From: Armatimonadota bacterium
GTDB taxonomy: Bacteria; Armatimonadota; Armatimonadia; Armatimonadales; Armatimonadaceae
Reading direction: 5' to 3'
DNA: 5,967 bases
NCBI GenBank assembly: GCA_014379275.1
Contig: JACMMA010000842.1
Coordinates: 1-5,967 of the forward strand
Positions 1-5,967 of this stretch are shown in pieces; position 1 is the first letter of the stretch; each line of letters begins with the position of its first letter. The notes under the pieces were generated by a model, which saw only the letters and a list, made by a program, of their open reading frames with translations, did not search any database and was not told the origin of the DNA. The position numbers and the translations under genes are program-made.

Positions 1-2
1 AG

Positions 3-1775
3 GCGACCGAATTGGCACCGCGCTTCTCGCTGACCGTCGTGCGCGGCGTCCAGGTCGCGCCGTCGCCGCAGTGGCTCCAGAACCGATTGATTGCCGCCGG
101 GATGCGCCCGATCAACAACGTCGTCGACATCACGAACTACGTGCTTCTGGAAACCGGGCAGCCCCTCCACGCGTTCGATCTGGCGACGGTGCCGGACGGC
201 GCGATCGTGGTACGCGCGGCGCGTCCCGGCGAAAAGCTGAAAACCTTAGACGGCGTCGAGCGGGCGTTAGAAGCCGGGATGCTCTGCATCTGCGACAGCG
301 AAAAGCCGGTCGGGGTCGCGGGGGTGATGGGCGGCGCAGCGACCGAAGTCACCGACGCGACGACCGATATTTTGCTGGAATCGGCGCACTTCGACCCGTA
401 CTCCGTGCGGCGCACCGCGAAACGGCTCGGACTGCGCACCGAAGCGTCCTACCGATTCGAGCGATATGTGGACCCTTTGCTGGTCCCCGCCGCCGCCGAA
501 CGTGCCGTGCGCTTGCTGGTCGAGATCGCGGGCGGGACCGTCGAGGGCGAGCGGCTGGACGTTGTTTCCAAACGGTTCACGCCGCGCCGCGTGGTTGCCC
601 GCGTAGATCGGATTCGGAAACTACTCGGAGCGGACGTGGACCGCGATTCGGCGATCGCCGGACTGGAGCGGCTCGGTATCTCGGTCGAACGCGCGGCGGG
701 CGCGATCGATTGTGTCATTCCGGCGTGGCGACCGGACATCACCCGCGAGGACGACATCGCGGAGGAGGTCGGGCGTATCGCGCTCGGCTACGCGAACCTG
801 CCCGAAACACTCGCCCCGGTACGCTCCGGCGCGGGCGGCGATTCCCCGAAAGGGCGCTTCACGACGTTCGTACGGGAGGCCATGATCCGCGCCGGTTTGC
901 AGGACGTGCACAGCCATTCATTGGTGACCCCGTCGCCGCTCGATCTAGCGGACGCCGCGAAGCGGATGAACATCCGCCTACCGCTGTCGGTGGATCTGGC
1001 AACGATGCGAACATCGCTCCTGCCCGGCCTGCTTAAAATCGTCGCGAACGCGTTCGCCGGCGACCTCAAAGACGCCGCCGTTTTCGAAATCGGACCGGTG
1101 TATCACCGCGAACTTGACGGCGCATTTCGCGAGCCGCTTCGCATCACCGGCGCGGTCACCGGTTCCGCGATGCCGCAAGCGTGGGCGATAAAAGCCGATG
1201 TGTTCCCCGCCGACTTTTACTTCACCAAAGGCGTCGTCGAGGATCTGCTTCGTGCGCTCGGCGTCGCGGATGAGGTGACGTTCACCCCGGCAAATTTACC
1301 GAACCTGCACCCCGGACGCACAGCACAGATTGCTCTCGCGGGCGAGAATATCGGTTACGTGGCGGAGCTTTCGGAAATAGTCGTCGAGTCGCATGAACTT
1401 CCGCGCCGGGTGTACGTCTTTGACCTGGACGGCGACGCGCTCCTCGCCCGCTGGAGCGGCAACGTCGCATCGCGGTATGCGCCCTTGCCGAAATATCCGT
1501 CCGTGACGCGGGATGTGGCACCGGTCTTTGACAAGAGCGTATCGTTCGCGGAGATCGAACGCGTAGCGAAGAGTGCGGCGGGACCGCTTTTGGAACGCTT
1601 CAGCCTGACCGACGTCTACGAGGGCGCGAACCTCGGCGAGAGCAAGCGGTCACTGACGTTGCGTTTCACGTTTCGGTCGGCGGTCGGAACGCTCAAGGAT
1701 GCGGAAGTGGAATCAGCTCTGGCGTCCGTGCGCGATGCGCTGAAGGCGCAGGCGGGGGCAGAGCTGCGCGGATAA
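3..1775 (+). CDS. pheT: Phenylalanyl-tRNA synthetase beta subunit, 5'-truncated by the window edge
   Basis: PheT pairs with PheS in an (alpha-beta)2 enzyme that attaches phenylalanine to tRNA-Phe in the cytoplasm. The beta chain carries the editing and tRNA-binding modules. The frame is already open at base 3 (codons Ala-Thr-Glu-Leu), so the TTG at 12 is an internal Leu codon and not the start. About 590 residues are visible of the usual ~800; the N-terminal tRNA-binding (EMAP-type) domain lies upstream. Visible domains, numbered from base 3: B3/B4 editing domain about 12-180 (RPINNVVD, GQPLHAFD, VMGG, LLESAHFDP, SYRFER); B5 domain about 193-268 (WRPDITREDDIAEEV); catalytic-like core about 285-480 (MRTSLLPGLL, FEIGPVY, HPGRTAQI); anticodon-binding FDX-ACB domain about 492-590 (PLPKYPSVTRDVAPV, DVYEG, TLRFTFRS). 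It ends in TAA. One oddity is FERYVDP where the family commonly has FERGVDP. pheS is expected just upstream. Identity is very secure. Confidence 0.97.
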   Translation, partial: ATELAPRFSLTVVRGVQVAPSPQWLQNRLIAAGMRPINNVVDITNYVLLETGQPLHAFDLATVPDGAIVVRAARPGEKLKTLDGVERALEAGMLCICDSEKPVGVAGVMGGAATEVTDATTDILLESAHFDPYSVRRTAKRLGLRTEASYRFERYVDPLLVPAAAERAVRLLVEIAGGTVEGERLDVVSKRFTPRRVVARVDRIRKLLGADVDRDSAIAGLERLGISVERAAGAIDCVIPAWRPDITREDDIAEEVGRIALGYANLPETLAPVRSGAGGDSPKGRFTTFVREAMIRAGLQDVHSHSLVTPSPLDLADAAKRMNIRLPLSVDLATMRTSLLPGLLKIVANAFAGDLKDAAVFEIGPVYHRELDGAFREPLRITGAVTGSAMPQAWAIKADVFPADFYFTKGVVEDLLRALGVADEVTFTPANLPNLHPGRTAQIALAGENIGYVAELSEIVVESHELPRRVYVFDLDGDALLARWSGNVASRYAPLPKYPSVTRDVAPVFDKSVSFAEIERVAKSAAGPLLERFSLTDVYEGANLGESKRSLTLRFTFRSAVGTLKDAEVESALASVRDALKAQAGAELRG

Positions 1776-1837
1776 TACGTTCACACAGCGCCTTGCCCTG
1801 GTACATTCCAGTAGGTGTTCGGGTAGAGATATTAACC

Positions 1838-3571
1838 ATGCGGAAACTTACGACATTTATCGCTTTTCTGGCCGTGCTCTCGTCGGTACAGCATTGCGCG
1901 TATGCACAGACATCGAAGCCGGTCGGAACCGCGGCTCCGGGAACACCCCTAGTGCCACCGGTGCCGTCCGCATCGTCCGACACGGCCTCATTCTCGGCGC
2001 AAGTTGCAGGGCGTGCCGCCGTCGCCGACGCCGTGTATGCGCTTTCGAAGTCGCCATTCTCGATTGCCGCGAAATGGCGCATCGTCACACAAGACGAACG
2101 CAACCGCGTTTCGGCGCGAACCGGAACCGAATCGCTGACGGTAAACCCGAAGGCGAATCGCGTCGCGCTTGTTTCGTCCATCGACCCTGCTCCCAACACG
2201 CCTCAGACCGTGGTCCGCTTCGTGTCGGACGGCAATGTTCTGCTCGGAACGCGGTTCGTCGCGTCGGCACCCGCCAAAAAGGGCGCGACGCCTCCCGCGC
2301 CGACGCGCACCTTTTTCCGTATCCCGATCGAGGGCGACGTGGCGACCGCGACCGAAGCATTGATCCTGGCGAAGGCGGACGATGCGCCGCTGACACGCGT
2401 CGCCCGCGAGGCTTTGTTGTCGCCGCTCGAAAACGACGGCTACGGTTGGCGCGGGCGCGGTACGTTCGCAAAGAATACGGACGGCACGGTGACGGAAGTA
2501 CTACCCGCTGATAACAACGACCGCCGGACCTCGTCTACGGTGCGCCGCTATCGTTTCAACAGCAAAACCCGGTTTCCGCTGTCCATCGAGGAATGGGTGA
2601 CCAACGCCAATCTGGAGCGAAAAACCACGCGAACCGTGTATCGCCAGGAAACATTCGCCTACGGAGCGTATCCGACCAGGACCGATGTATTCACGACGAA
2701 ACCGGCGGCGAACTACTCCGAGACGTCGCCGCCGTCCGGAGTGACGCTGCCGGAGGCGCCCGGTCCCGATCAAGCGGATGCGAAATCACGGGCTATTCTT
2801 CTGCGGTGGGAGCGCGCCTGGGCAAGAATGACGGCGTATAACGCTCGCGTTTCCGTGTCCTCGCAAACACTCGCGCAAACTCCGGAATCCCGCCCGATCC
2901 CGCCGCGCGAAGCGACGCAGGAAGGCACCTTCACGCTGTACTACAAACGTCCCGCGCGCCTATATATCGCGACGGAACCGAACCCGAGGGCGGGCCAAAA
3001 TGCGGACCAGAATACCGAGGGGCGGAATCGGCGCCGTGCCACGTTCGGCGCTGCGCAGACGGCGGTTAGCGACGGCAAGACGCTCGCAGTATTTGAGGGG
3101 AACCGAAAACGTGGCGACATCGGGGTCAACGGTGACGACAGATCGATACGCCAGGCACTACGCCGCGAGGGTTTTGATGACCGCGCCGAAGCCCTGACAT
3201 GGATATTCGACGGTCCTCAAACCCTGTTCGGGAATGCGGAGTTCGCCGAGTACCGGGGGGCACTTCCTATCCCGGGCGGCACGGCAGAAGCGGTCACGGT
3301 GCGCCAAAGCTTCACCCAGGGCGGCGCACGTCGTCAGCGCGGCGGGCGCCGCGGCGGGGTTAGTGCGGTGGTGGAAACGACGATCTACAGTACGATCTAC
3401 TTCGACGGCGCGACCGGTTTGCCGCTCCGCATCGAGCGGTACGTTACCTCAGACGATCAGGCCGCGATCCAGCGCGACGACCCGCCGAGCCTTTATACCA
3501 GCGCGGATTACGGCGCGGTGCGACTGAACGAGGAGTCTTCACCGGGAATTTTCGTTCTGCCAGGGGGATGA
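1838..3571 (+). CDS. Exported protein with two tandem LolA/DUF2092-like domains, function unknown
   Basis: Encodes 577 residues. I chose the ATG at 1838 because a classic Sec signal peptide begins there: Met-Arg-Lys, a hydrophobic core (FIAFLAVL) and a likely type I cleavage site after AYA, before Gln24. The in-frame TTG at 1793 only adds 15 non-hydrophobic residues. The Cys before the site is not in a lipobox. The mature protein looks like two copies of one domain, about residues 58-290 and 315-573. Both carry VSDGxxL (130-ish and 410-ish) and, about 120 residues later, a PLxIExxVT strand (FPLSIEEWVT, LPLRIERYVT). Copy 2 also has YYKRPARLYIAT before VSDGKTLAVF. This order resembles LolA/DUF2092-type lipid-binding beta-sheet proteins of the diderm envelope. 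The likely place is the periplasm. Copy 2 contains Arg/Gly-rich loops (RNRRR; near 496-507). It lies 62 bp after pheT and converges on prmA. The fold assignment is inferred; substrate and partner are unknown. Confidence 0.85.
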   Translation: MRKLTTFIAFLAVLSSVQHCAYAQTSKPVGTAAPGTPLVPPVPSASSDTASFSAQVAGRAAVADAVYALSKSPFSIAAKWRIVTQDERNRVSARTGTESLTVNPKANRVALVSSIDPAPNTPQTVVRFVSDGNVLLGTRFVASAPAKKGATPPAPTRTFFRIPIEGDVATATEALILAKADDAPLTRVAREALLSPLENDGYGWRGRGTFAKNTDGTVTEVLPADNNDRRTSSTVRRYRFNSKTRFPLSIEEWVTNANLERKTTRTVYRQETFAYGAYPTRTDVFTTKPAANYSETSPPSGVTLPEAPGPDQADAKSRAILLRWERAWARMTAYNARVSVSSQTLAQTPESRPIPPREATQEGTFTLYYKRPARLYIATEPNPRAGQNADQNTEGRNRRRATFGAAQTAVSDGKTLAVFEGNRKRGDIGVNGDDRSIRQALRREGFDDRAEALTWIFDGPQTLFGNAEFAEYRGALPIPGGTAEAVTVRQSFTQGGARRQRGGRRGGVSAVVETTIYSTIYFDGATGLPLRIERYVTSDDQAAIQRDDPPSLYTSADYGAVRLNEESSPGIFVLPGG

Positions 3572-3575
3572 TTTC

Positions 3576-3612
3576 GGGGGTGCCTCCCGGACTTGAACCG
3601 GCGACCGGATCA
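3576..3612 (-). other. tRNA 3'-end-like fragment (T-arm) at the convergent junction
   Basis: Read on the minus strand, 3605-3586 is GTCGCCGGTTCAAGTCCGGG. It has the layout of a tRNA variable region (GGTC), T-stem, T-loop (TTCAAGT, fitting the TTCRANY consensus) and 3' T-stem, followed by AGGCACC like an acceptor strand. Four of the five T-stem pairs form; the outermost is G-G. Read in the plus direction the segment gives the peptide GLEPAT, of the kind often produced by translating antisense to tRNA genes. No complete cloverleaf can be built. The 5' part falls in the end of prmA, no good 5' acceptor strand is present, and the anticodon-like hairpin (CCGG 3618-3621 with 3605-3608) has a 9-base loop. 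It may be a tRNA remnant, an attachment-site scar, or simply a hairpin between converging genes. It overlaps the prmA stop codon. Confidence 0.35.
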
Positions 3613-4485
3613 GACTGCCGGCCGCCTTGCCACGACCGACGCCCATTCGCCCTCAATGACGATTTCCGCGTCGGTGAATCCGACCCCGGTCAGGTGTTTC
3701 GCGACTTGCTCCGCCGACGTACCCGCCAGGATTCCCGAGGAGATCAGTAAACCGCCCGGTTTGGTCGCCCGGAAAAGTTCGGCGGACAGGGCGATGATCA
3801 CGTGCGCCAAAATATTCGCGACCACGAAGTCATACTCGCCGGTCGGGGGTTCCGCCGCCTCGAAAACGTTCACCCGGTCCGCGACGCCGTTGAGGTCCAC
3901 GTTCTCTTGCGCGATCCGCACCGCGAGCGGGTCGTTGTCCACCGCCTCGGCGGAGCCCGCGCCCAGCAGGATCGCACCAACCGCGAGGATGCCCGACCCT
4001 GTACCGACATCGGCGACTGTCGCGCCGGAGAATATATGCCGCTCCAAGCCCAGCAAGCAAAGCCGGGTAGTGGCATGAAGCCCGGTCCCGAACGCCATGC
4101 CGGGATCGATCTGAATCACAACATCGTTCGGCGCGGCTTCGTATGCCTCCCACGTCGGCTTGACCACGAACCGTTCGCCGATCTTTTGCGGCTTGAAATA
4201 CTGCTTCCAGGCGGTCGCCCAATCCTCCTCGGCGACAAACCGTATCGTGATTTCGTCCGACGAACCGGGGATTTTATGGACGCGCTTCACCTCGTACAAG
4301 GCGGCTTTGAGGGCGAGGAGCGTGTTTTCCAGCCGGTCGTCCACGGGAAGATACGCCGTGACTGCGACCGACGAAACCGCGTACCCGGCTGCGCCGACGA
4401 TCTCGGTCATCACCGCGCCAGTCGCCTCCTGCGCCGCGTCTCCCGACGCCGCGACTTCAATCTCCGCCCACCGTTGCTCTGCCAT
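3610..4485 (-). CDS. prmA: Ribosomal protein L11 methyltransferase
   Basis: PrmA uses S-adenosylmethionine to trimethylate amino groups of ribosomal protein L11 in the cytoplasm. The 291-residue length matches the family (about 290-310). An N-terminal L11-recognition domain covers about 1-75. The linker motif EEDWATAWKQYFKP (86-99), then GERFVVKPTWE (103-113), is typical of PrmA. The hallmark DPGMAFGTGLHATT (127-140) has Leu-His-Ala where the common form is Thr-His-Pro. SAM-binding motif I is DVGTGSGILAVG (159-170), the acidic ribose-contacting loop is AVDNDP (181-186), the NILA active-site loop is 224-227, and the C-terminus has SGIL and EGEW. The start ATG lies 3 bp beyond the dnaJ stop, so the two genes are almost certainly co-transcribed and probably translationally coupled. 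No strong Shine-Dalgarno is seen, only a GGGG inside the dnaJ tail. The order dnaJ-prmA is known from several bacterial phyla. rsmE, often the next gene in Firmicutes, is absent; a convergent gene follows. Confidence 0.97.
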   Translation of the reverse strand: MAEQRWAEIEVAASGDAAQEATGAVMTEIVGAAGYAVSSVAVTAYLPVDDRLENTLLALKAALYEVKRVHKIPGSSDEITIRFVAEEDWATAWKQYFKPQKIGERFVVKPTWEAYEAAPNDVVIQIDPGMAFGTGLHATTRLCLLGLERHIFSGATVADVGTGSGILAVGAILLGAGSAEAVDNDPLAVRIAQENVDLNGVADRVNVFEAAEPPTGEYDFVVANILAHVIIALSAELFRATKPGGLLISSGILAGTSAEQVAKHLTGVGFTDAEIVIEGEWASVVARRPAV

Positions 4486-4488
4486 AGT

Positions 4489-5643
4489 TCAATGCCCCGT
4501 GAAAATGTCTTTCAGCTTGTCGAAGACGCCTTTGTGCTCTTCCACGACCGGAGCGATCTCGCCACCTTTTTCGCCGCGCAACACGGCCAGCTCTTCTAAC
4601 AGTTTGCGCTCCGCGTCAGAGAGTTTCTTCGGCGTTTGTACCGTCACGGTGACGTGCAGGTCGCCCTTGGCGTTGGTGCGCGAACGGATGTCCGGCATCC
4701 CCTGCTTCGCCACGCGGAACTGTGATCCTGTTTGTGTGCCTTCGGGGACCGTGATTGTTTGTGCATCGCCGGAAAGGGTCGGTACCGGAATGGTGTCACC
4801 GAGTGCAGCCTGCGTGTAGGAGATCGGCACCTCGGCGTACAGGTCCGCGCCCTCGCGCTCAAACAGCGGGTGCGGCGTGACATCGAAGAAAACGTATAGG
4901 TCGCCCGCCCCGCCGCCGTTCGCGCCGGCGTTCCCCTCGCCAGTGAGCGGCATCTGCATCCCGTCCGCAACGCCGACCGGTATCGGAATCGTTACCGATC
5001 GCTCGGCGCGAACCCGCCCGCGCCCGGTACAGGTTTTGCACGGCGACTTGACGATTTTTCCGGTGCCGGAGCATTTATCGCACGGTGCCATCGTTTGTAC
5101 CATGCCGAGAAACGGCACATTCTGGACGCGGCGCACCTGACCGGCGCCGCTACATTGGGTACAGGTTTCCGGCTTGGTGCCCGGTTCCGCCCCGTTCCCC
5201 CTGCACGTCCCGCAGGTTTCGACGCGGGGCAATGTCACAGTCTTCTCGCCGCCGCGATACGCGTCATCCAGGGTGATCTGAAGATCGTAGCGGACATCGC
5301 CGCCGCGCTCCGGTGCGCCGGGTCGCCGTCCCCCACCGCCGCCTTGATTCATGAACAGGTCGAAAATATCGCCGAAGCCGCCGAACGGATCGCCGCCCGG
5401 TCCACCCGGGCCGCCGGAAACGCCCTCGGCACCATACCGGTCGTACCGCGCCCGTTTGTCCGGGTCGGAAAGAACATCGTAGGCGGATTGCACCTCTTTG
5501 AACTTCGCTTCCGCCCCCGACTCGTGGTTGACATCCGGGTGATATTGACGGGCGAGTTTTCGGTACGCTTTTTTCAGCGTGTCGGTATCTACGTCCCGCT
5601 CGACGCCTAAAATCTCATAAAAATCTGTGTTTGTGGTAGCCAT
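4489..5643 (-). CDS. dnaJ: Chaperone protein DnaJ (type I Hsp40)
   Basis: DnaJ delivers unfolded substrates to DnaK and stimulates its ATPase in the cytoplasm. The 384-residue protein has the full type I layout. The J domain is about 6-70 with the DnaK-activating HPD at 35-37. A Gly/Phe-rich linker at about 72-105 contains DPFGGFGDIFDLF. All four CxxCxGxG zinc motifs are intact: CGTCRGNG 144-151, CTQCSGAG 161-168, CDKCSGTG 188-195 and CKTCTGRG 202-209. The C-terminal beta-sandwich substrate-binding domains follow (GDLYVFFDVTPHPLFER near 247-263), with the dimerisation tail KGVFDKLKDIF at 371-381. The start is fixed by the standard N-terminus DFYEILGV seven residues in. Upstream sequence shows no clear Shine-Dalgarno. 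dnaJ is the first gene of the dnaJ-prmA operon; grpE, hrcA and dnaK are not next to it, because the upstream gene is divergent. No CIRCE operator (TTAGCACTC-N9-GAGTGCTAA) is visible in the 144-bp upstream region, so any heat-shock control must use another element. Confidence 0.98.
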   Translation of the reverse strand: MATTNTDFYEILGVERDVDTDTLKKAYRKLARQYHPDVNHESGAEAKFKEVQSAYDVLSDPDKRARYDRYGAEGVSGGPGGPGGDPFGGFGDIFDLFMNQGGGGGRRPGAPERGGDVRYDLQITLDDAYRGGEKTVTLPRVETCGTCRGNGAEPGTKPETCTQCSGAGQVRRVQNVPFLGMVQTMAPCDKCSGTGKIVKSPCKTCTGRGRVRAERSVTIPIPVGVADGMQMPLTGEGNAGANGGGAGDLYVFFDVTPHPLFEREGADLYAEVPISYTQAALGDTIPVPTLSGDAQTITVPEGTQTGSQFRVAKQGMPDIRSRTNAKGDLHVTVTVQTPKKLSDAERKLLEELAVLRGEKGGEIAPVVEEHKGVFDKLKDIFTGH

Positions 5644-5679
5644 ATCTTGCGTGTCTTGCCATCAAGTAATCGGGGAAAT

Positions 5680-5707
5680 GGGCGGAAAACTGGATGATTT
5701 TCCCGCC
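5680..5707. repeat. Interrupted inverted repeat in the dnaJ upstream region
   Basis: GGAAAA (5684-5689) and TTTTCC (5698-5703) are perfect complements around an 8-base loop. Beyond two mismatched positions, two more G-C pairs (5680-5681 with 5706-5707) extend it. On the minus strand it would lie in the dnaJ 5' untranslated region, 37 to 64 bases before the start codon. It could be an operator or an mRNA hairpin. It is not CIRCE. It has no adjacent T-tract that would make it a convincing terminator. Confidence 0.4.
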
Positions 5708-5727
5708 TCCTAAGTTATCACGAATCA

Positions 5728-5754
5728 AACGCTTTTGCGTTACCGGAAACGGTA
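5728..5754. repeat. Two back-to-back perfect 5-bp hairpins in the divergent intergenic region
   Basis: AACGC-TTTT-GCGTT (5728-5741) is followed at once, sharing T5741, by TACCG-GAAA-CGGTA (5741-5754). Each has a perfect 5-bp stem and a 4-base loop. The second loop, GAAA on the plus strand, is a GNRA-type tetraloop if transcribed in that direction. They sit between dnaJ (minus) and the plus-strand gene at 5788, where promoters for both are expected. They may therefore be operator half-sites or a leader structure. Neither is followed by a T-run, so terminator function is unlikely. Confidence 0.45.
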
Positions 5755-5767
5755 TAACTGATTACGA

Positions 5768-5773
5768 TACAAT
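5768..5773 (+). promoter_or_regulatory. Candidate -10 element for the gene at 5788
   Basis: TACAAT matches five of six bases of the sigma-70 type -10 consensus TATAAT and lies in an AT-rich stretch. No recognisable -35 hexamer stands 16-18 bases upstream; that position falls in the second hairpin. Transcription would begin near 5780, leaving only about 8 bases of leader before the ATG. That fits the lack of a Shine-Dalgarno there. This is a weak prediction from one hexamer. Confidence 0.3.
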
Positions 5774-5787
5774 AAAAATATAGCGAC

Positions 5788-5967
5788 ATGGCGAGGATTA
5801 GTTCCCGGCGACGGCGTATGGTTTCCCTATTCATCGCCGCCGCGATTTTTGCTTTAGCGGGAATGGTTTCCGCCGTATTCGTCGGACCGCTACCGATTCG
5901 CTTCGGGCTTGCGCCAGATGCCCCTGCGACACTCGCAGCAGATGCGTGGCACAGCGCGAAAAGAGAT
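5788..5967 (+). CDS. Exported or membrane-anchored protein, N-terminal fragment, function unknown
   Basis: An open frame runs from the ATG at 5788 to the window edge with no stop (60 codons), so the gene is 3'-truncated by the window. The N-terminus is basic (MARISSRRRM), followed by a hydrophobic segment of about 17 residues (VSLFIAAAIFALAGMVS, 11-27) and then VFVGPLPIRF. This is a signal peptide or a signal anchor. SRRRMV loosely resembles the twin-arginine motif SRRxFL, so Tat export is possible but not established. No Shine-Dalgarno precedes 5788. A second in-frame ATG at 5818 (MVSLFI) would leave the hydrophobic core without its basic region, so 5788 is preferred. It is transcribed divergently from dnaJ. 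I do not recognise the family from this fragment. Confidence 0.7.
   Translation, partial: MARISSRRRRMVSLFIAAAIFALAGMVSAVFVGPLPIRFGLAPDAPATLAADAWHSAKRD

Noticed and set aside
71..1036. Long plus-strand frame inside pheT
   Set aside because: It is an Arg-rich alternative frame within securely identified pheT, as is usual in high-GC coding sequence. It shows no recognisable motifs.
1798..1811. CTGG-TACATT-CCAG hairpin between pheT and the exported-protein gene
   Set aside because: A 4-bp stem without a T-tract is too weak to call a terminator or attenuator.
3568..3750. Small plus-strand frame beginning at the end of the exported-protein gene
   Set aside because: Its first residues translate the antisense of the tRNA-like segment (GLEPAT) and the rest is antisense prmA. 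This is a typical annotation artefact.
3802..4599. Plus-strand 265-codon frame opposite prmA and the dnaJ end
   Set aside because: It lies antisense to two confidently identified genes with intact motifs. The composition is that of a shadow frame, with no domain or start signal.
4160..4819. Plus-strand 219-codon frame opposite the prmA start and dnaJ 3' half
   Set aside because: It is the antisense of conserved coding sequence, with no independent evidence of expression or family.
5615..5662. Possible 15-codon upstream frame overlapping the dnaJ start, out of frame (minus strand ATG at 5662)
   Set aside because: It lacks a ribosome binding site and is short enough to occur by chance. There is no sequence sign of a regulatory leader peptide.
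5706..5712. Perfect TAGGAGG Shine-Dalgarno-like site on the minus strand upstream of dnaJ
   Set aside because: No ATG, GTG or TTG follows at a usable distance, and the dnaJ start is more than 60 bases away. It probably reflects one arm of the inverted repeat.

Overview
This window reads as ordinary chromosome from a fairly high-GC bacterium, by eye about 60% G+C. It holds three confidently identified housekeeping genes and two genes of unknown function. The exported protein with a LolA/DUF2092-like fold, the weak Shine-Dalgarno sequences and the dnaJ-prmA pair suggest a non-proteobacterial, probably two-membraned lineage. Armatimonadota or a neighbour would fit, but that is only a guess. I see no insertion sequence, prophage gene, CRISPR array, rRNA or complete tRNA.

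Layout. (1) The plus strand opens inside pheT, the phenylalanyl-tRNA synthetase beta subunit, which has lost about 200 N-terminal residues to the window edge and ends at 1775. (2) A 62-bp gap follows. Then comes a plus-strand gene (1838-3571) for a 577-residue exported protein. I read it as two tandem copies of a LolA/DUF2092-like domain, and its exact function is unknown. (3) A 38-bp convergent gap at 3572-3609 holds a short minus-strand segment resembling the T-arm and 3' end of a tRNA. (4) On the minus strand, dnaJ (5643-4489) is followed 3 bp later by prmA (4485-3610), a tight two-gene operon. (5) A 144-bp AT-richer divergent intergenic region (5644-5787) carries three small inverted repeats. 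(6) A plus-strand gene starts at 5788 and runs off the end; its N-terminus looks like a signal peptide or membrane anchor.

How the genes work together. PheT charges tRNA-Phe, DnaJ is the DnaK co-chaperone and PrmA methylates ribosomal protein L11, so the recognisable genes serve translation and protein folding. The exported protein presumably acts in the cell envelope and has no evident functional link to its neighbours. I did not find a clearly new biological system. The points most worth checking are the internal duplication of the exported protein, the tRNA-like fragment at the convergent junction, and the back-to-back hairpins between dnaJ and the divergent gene.
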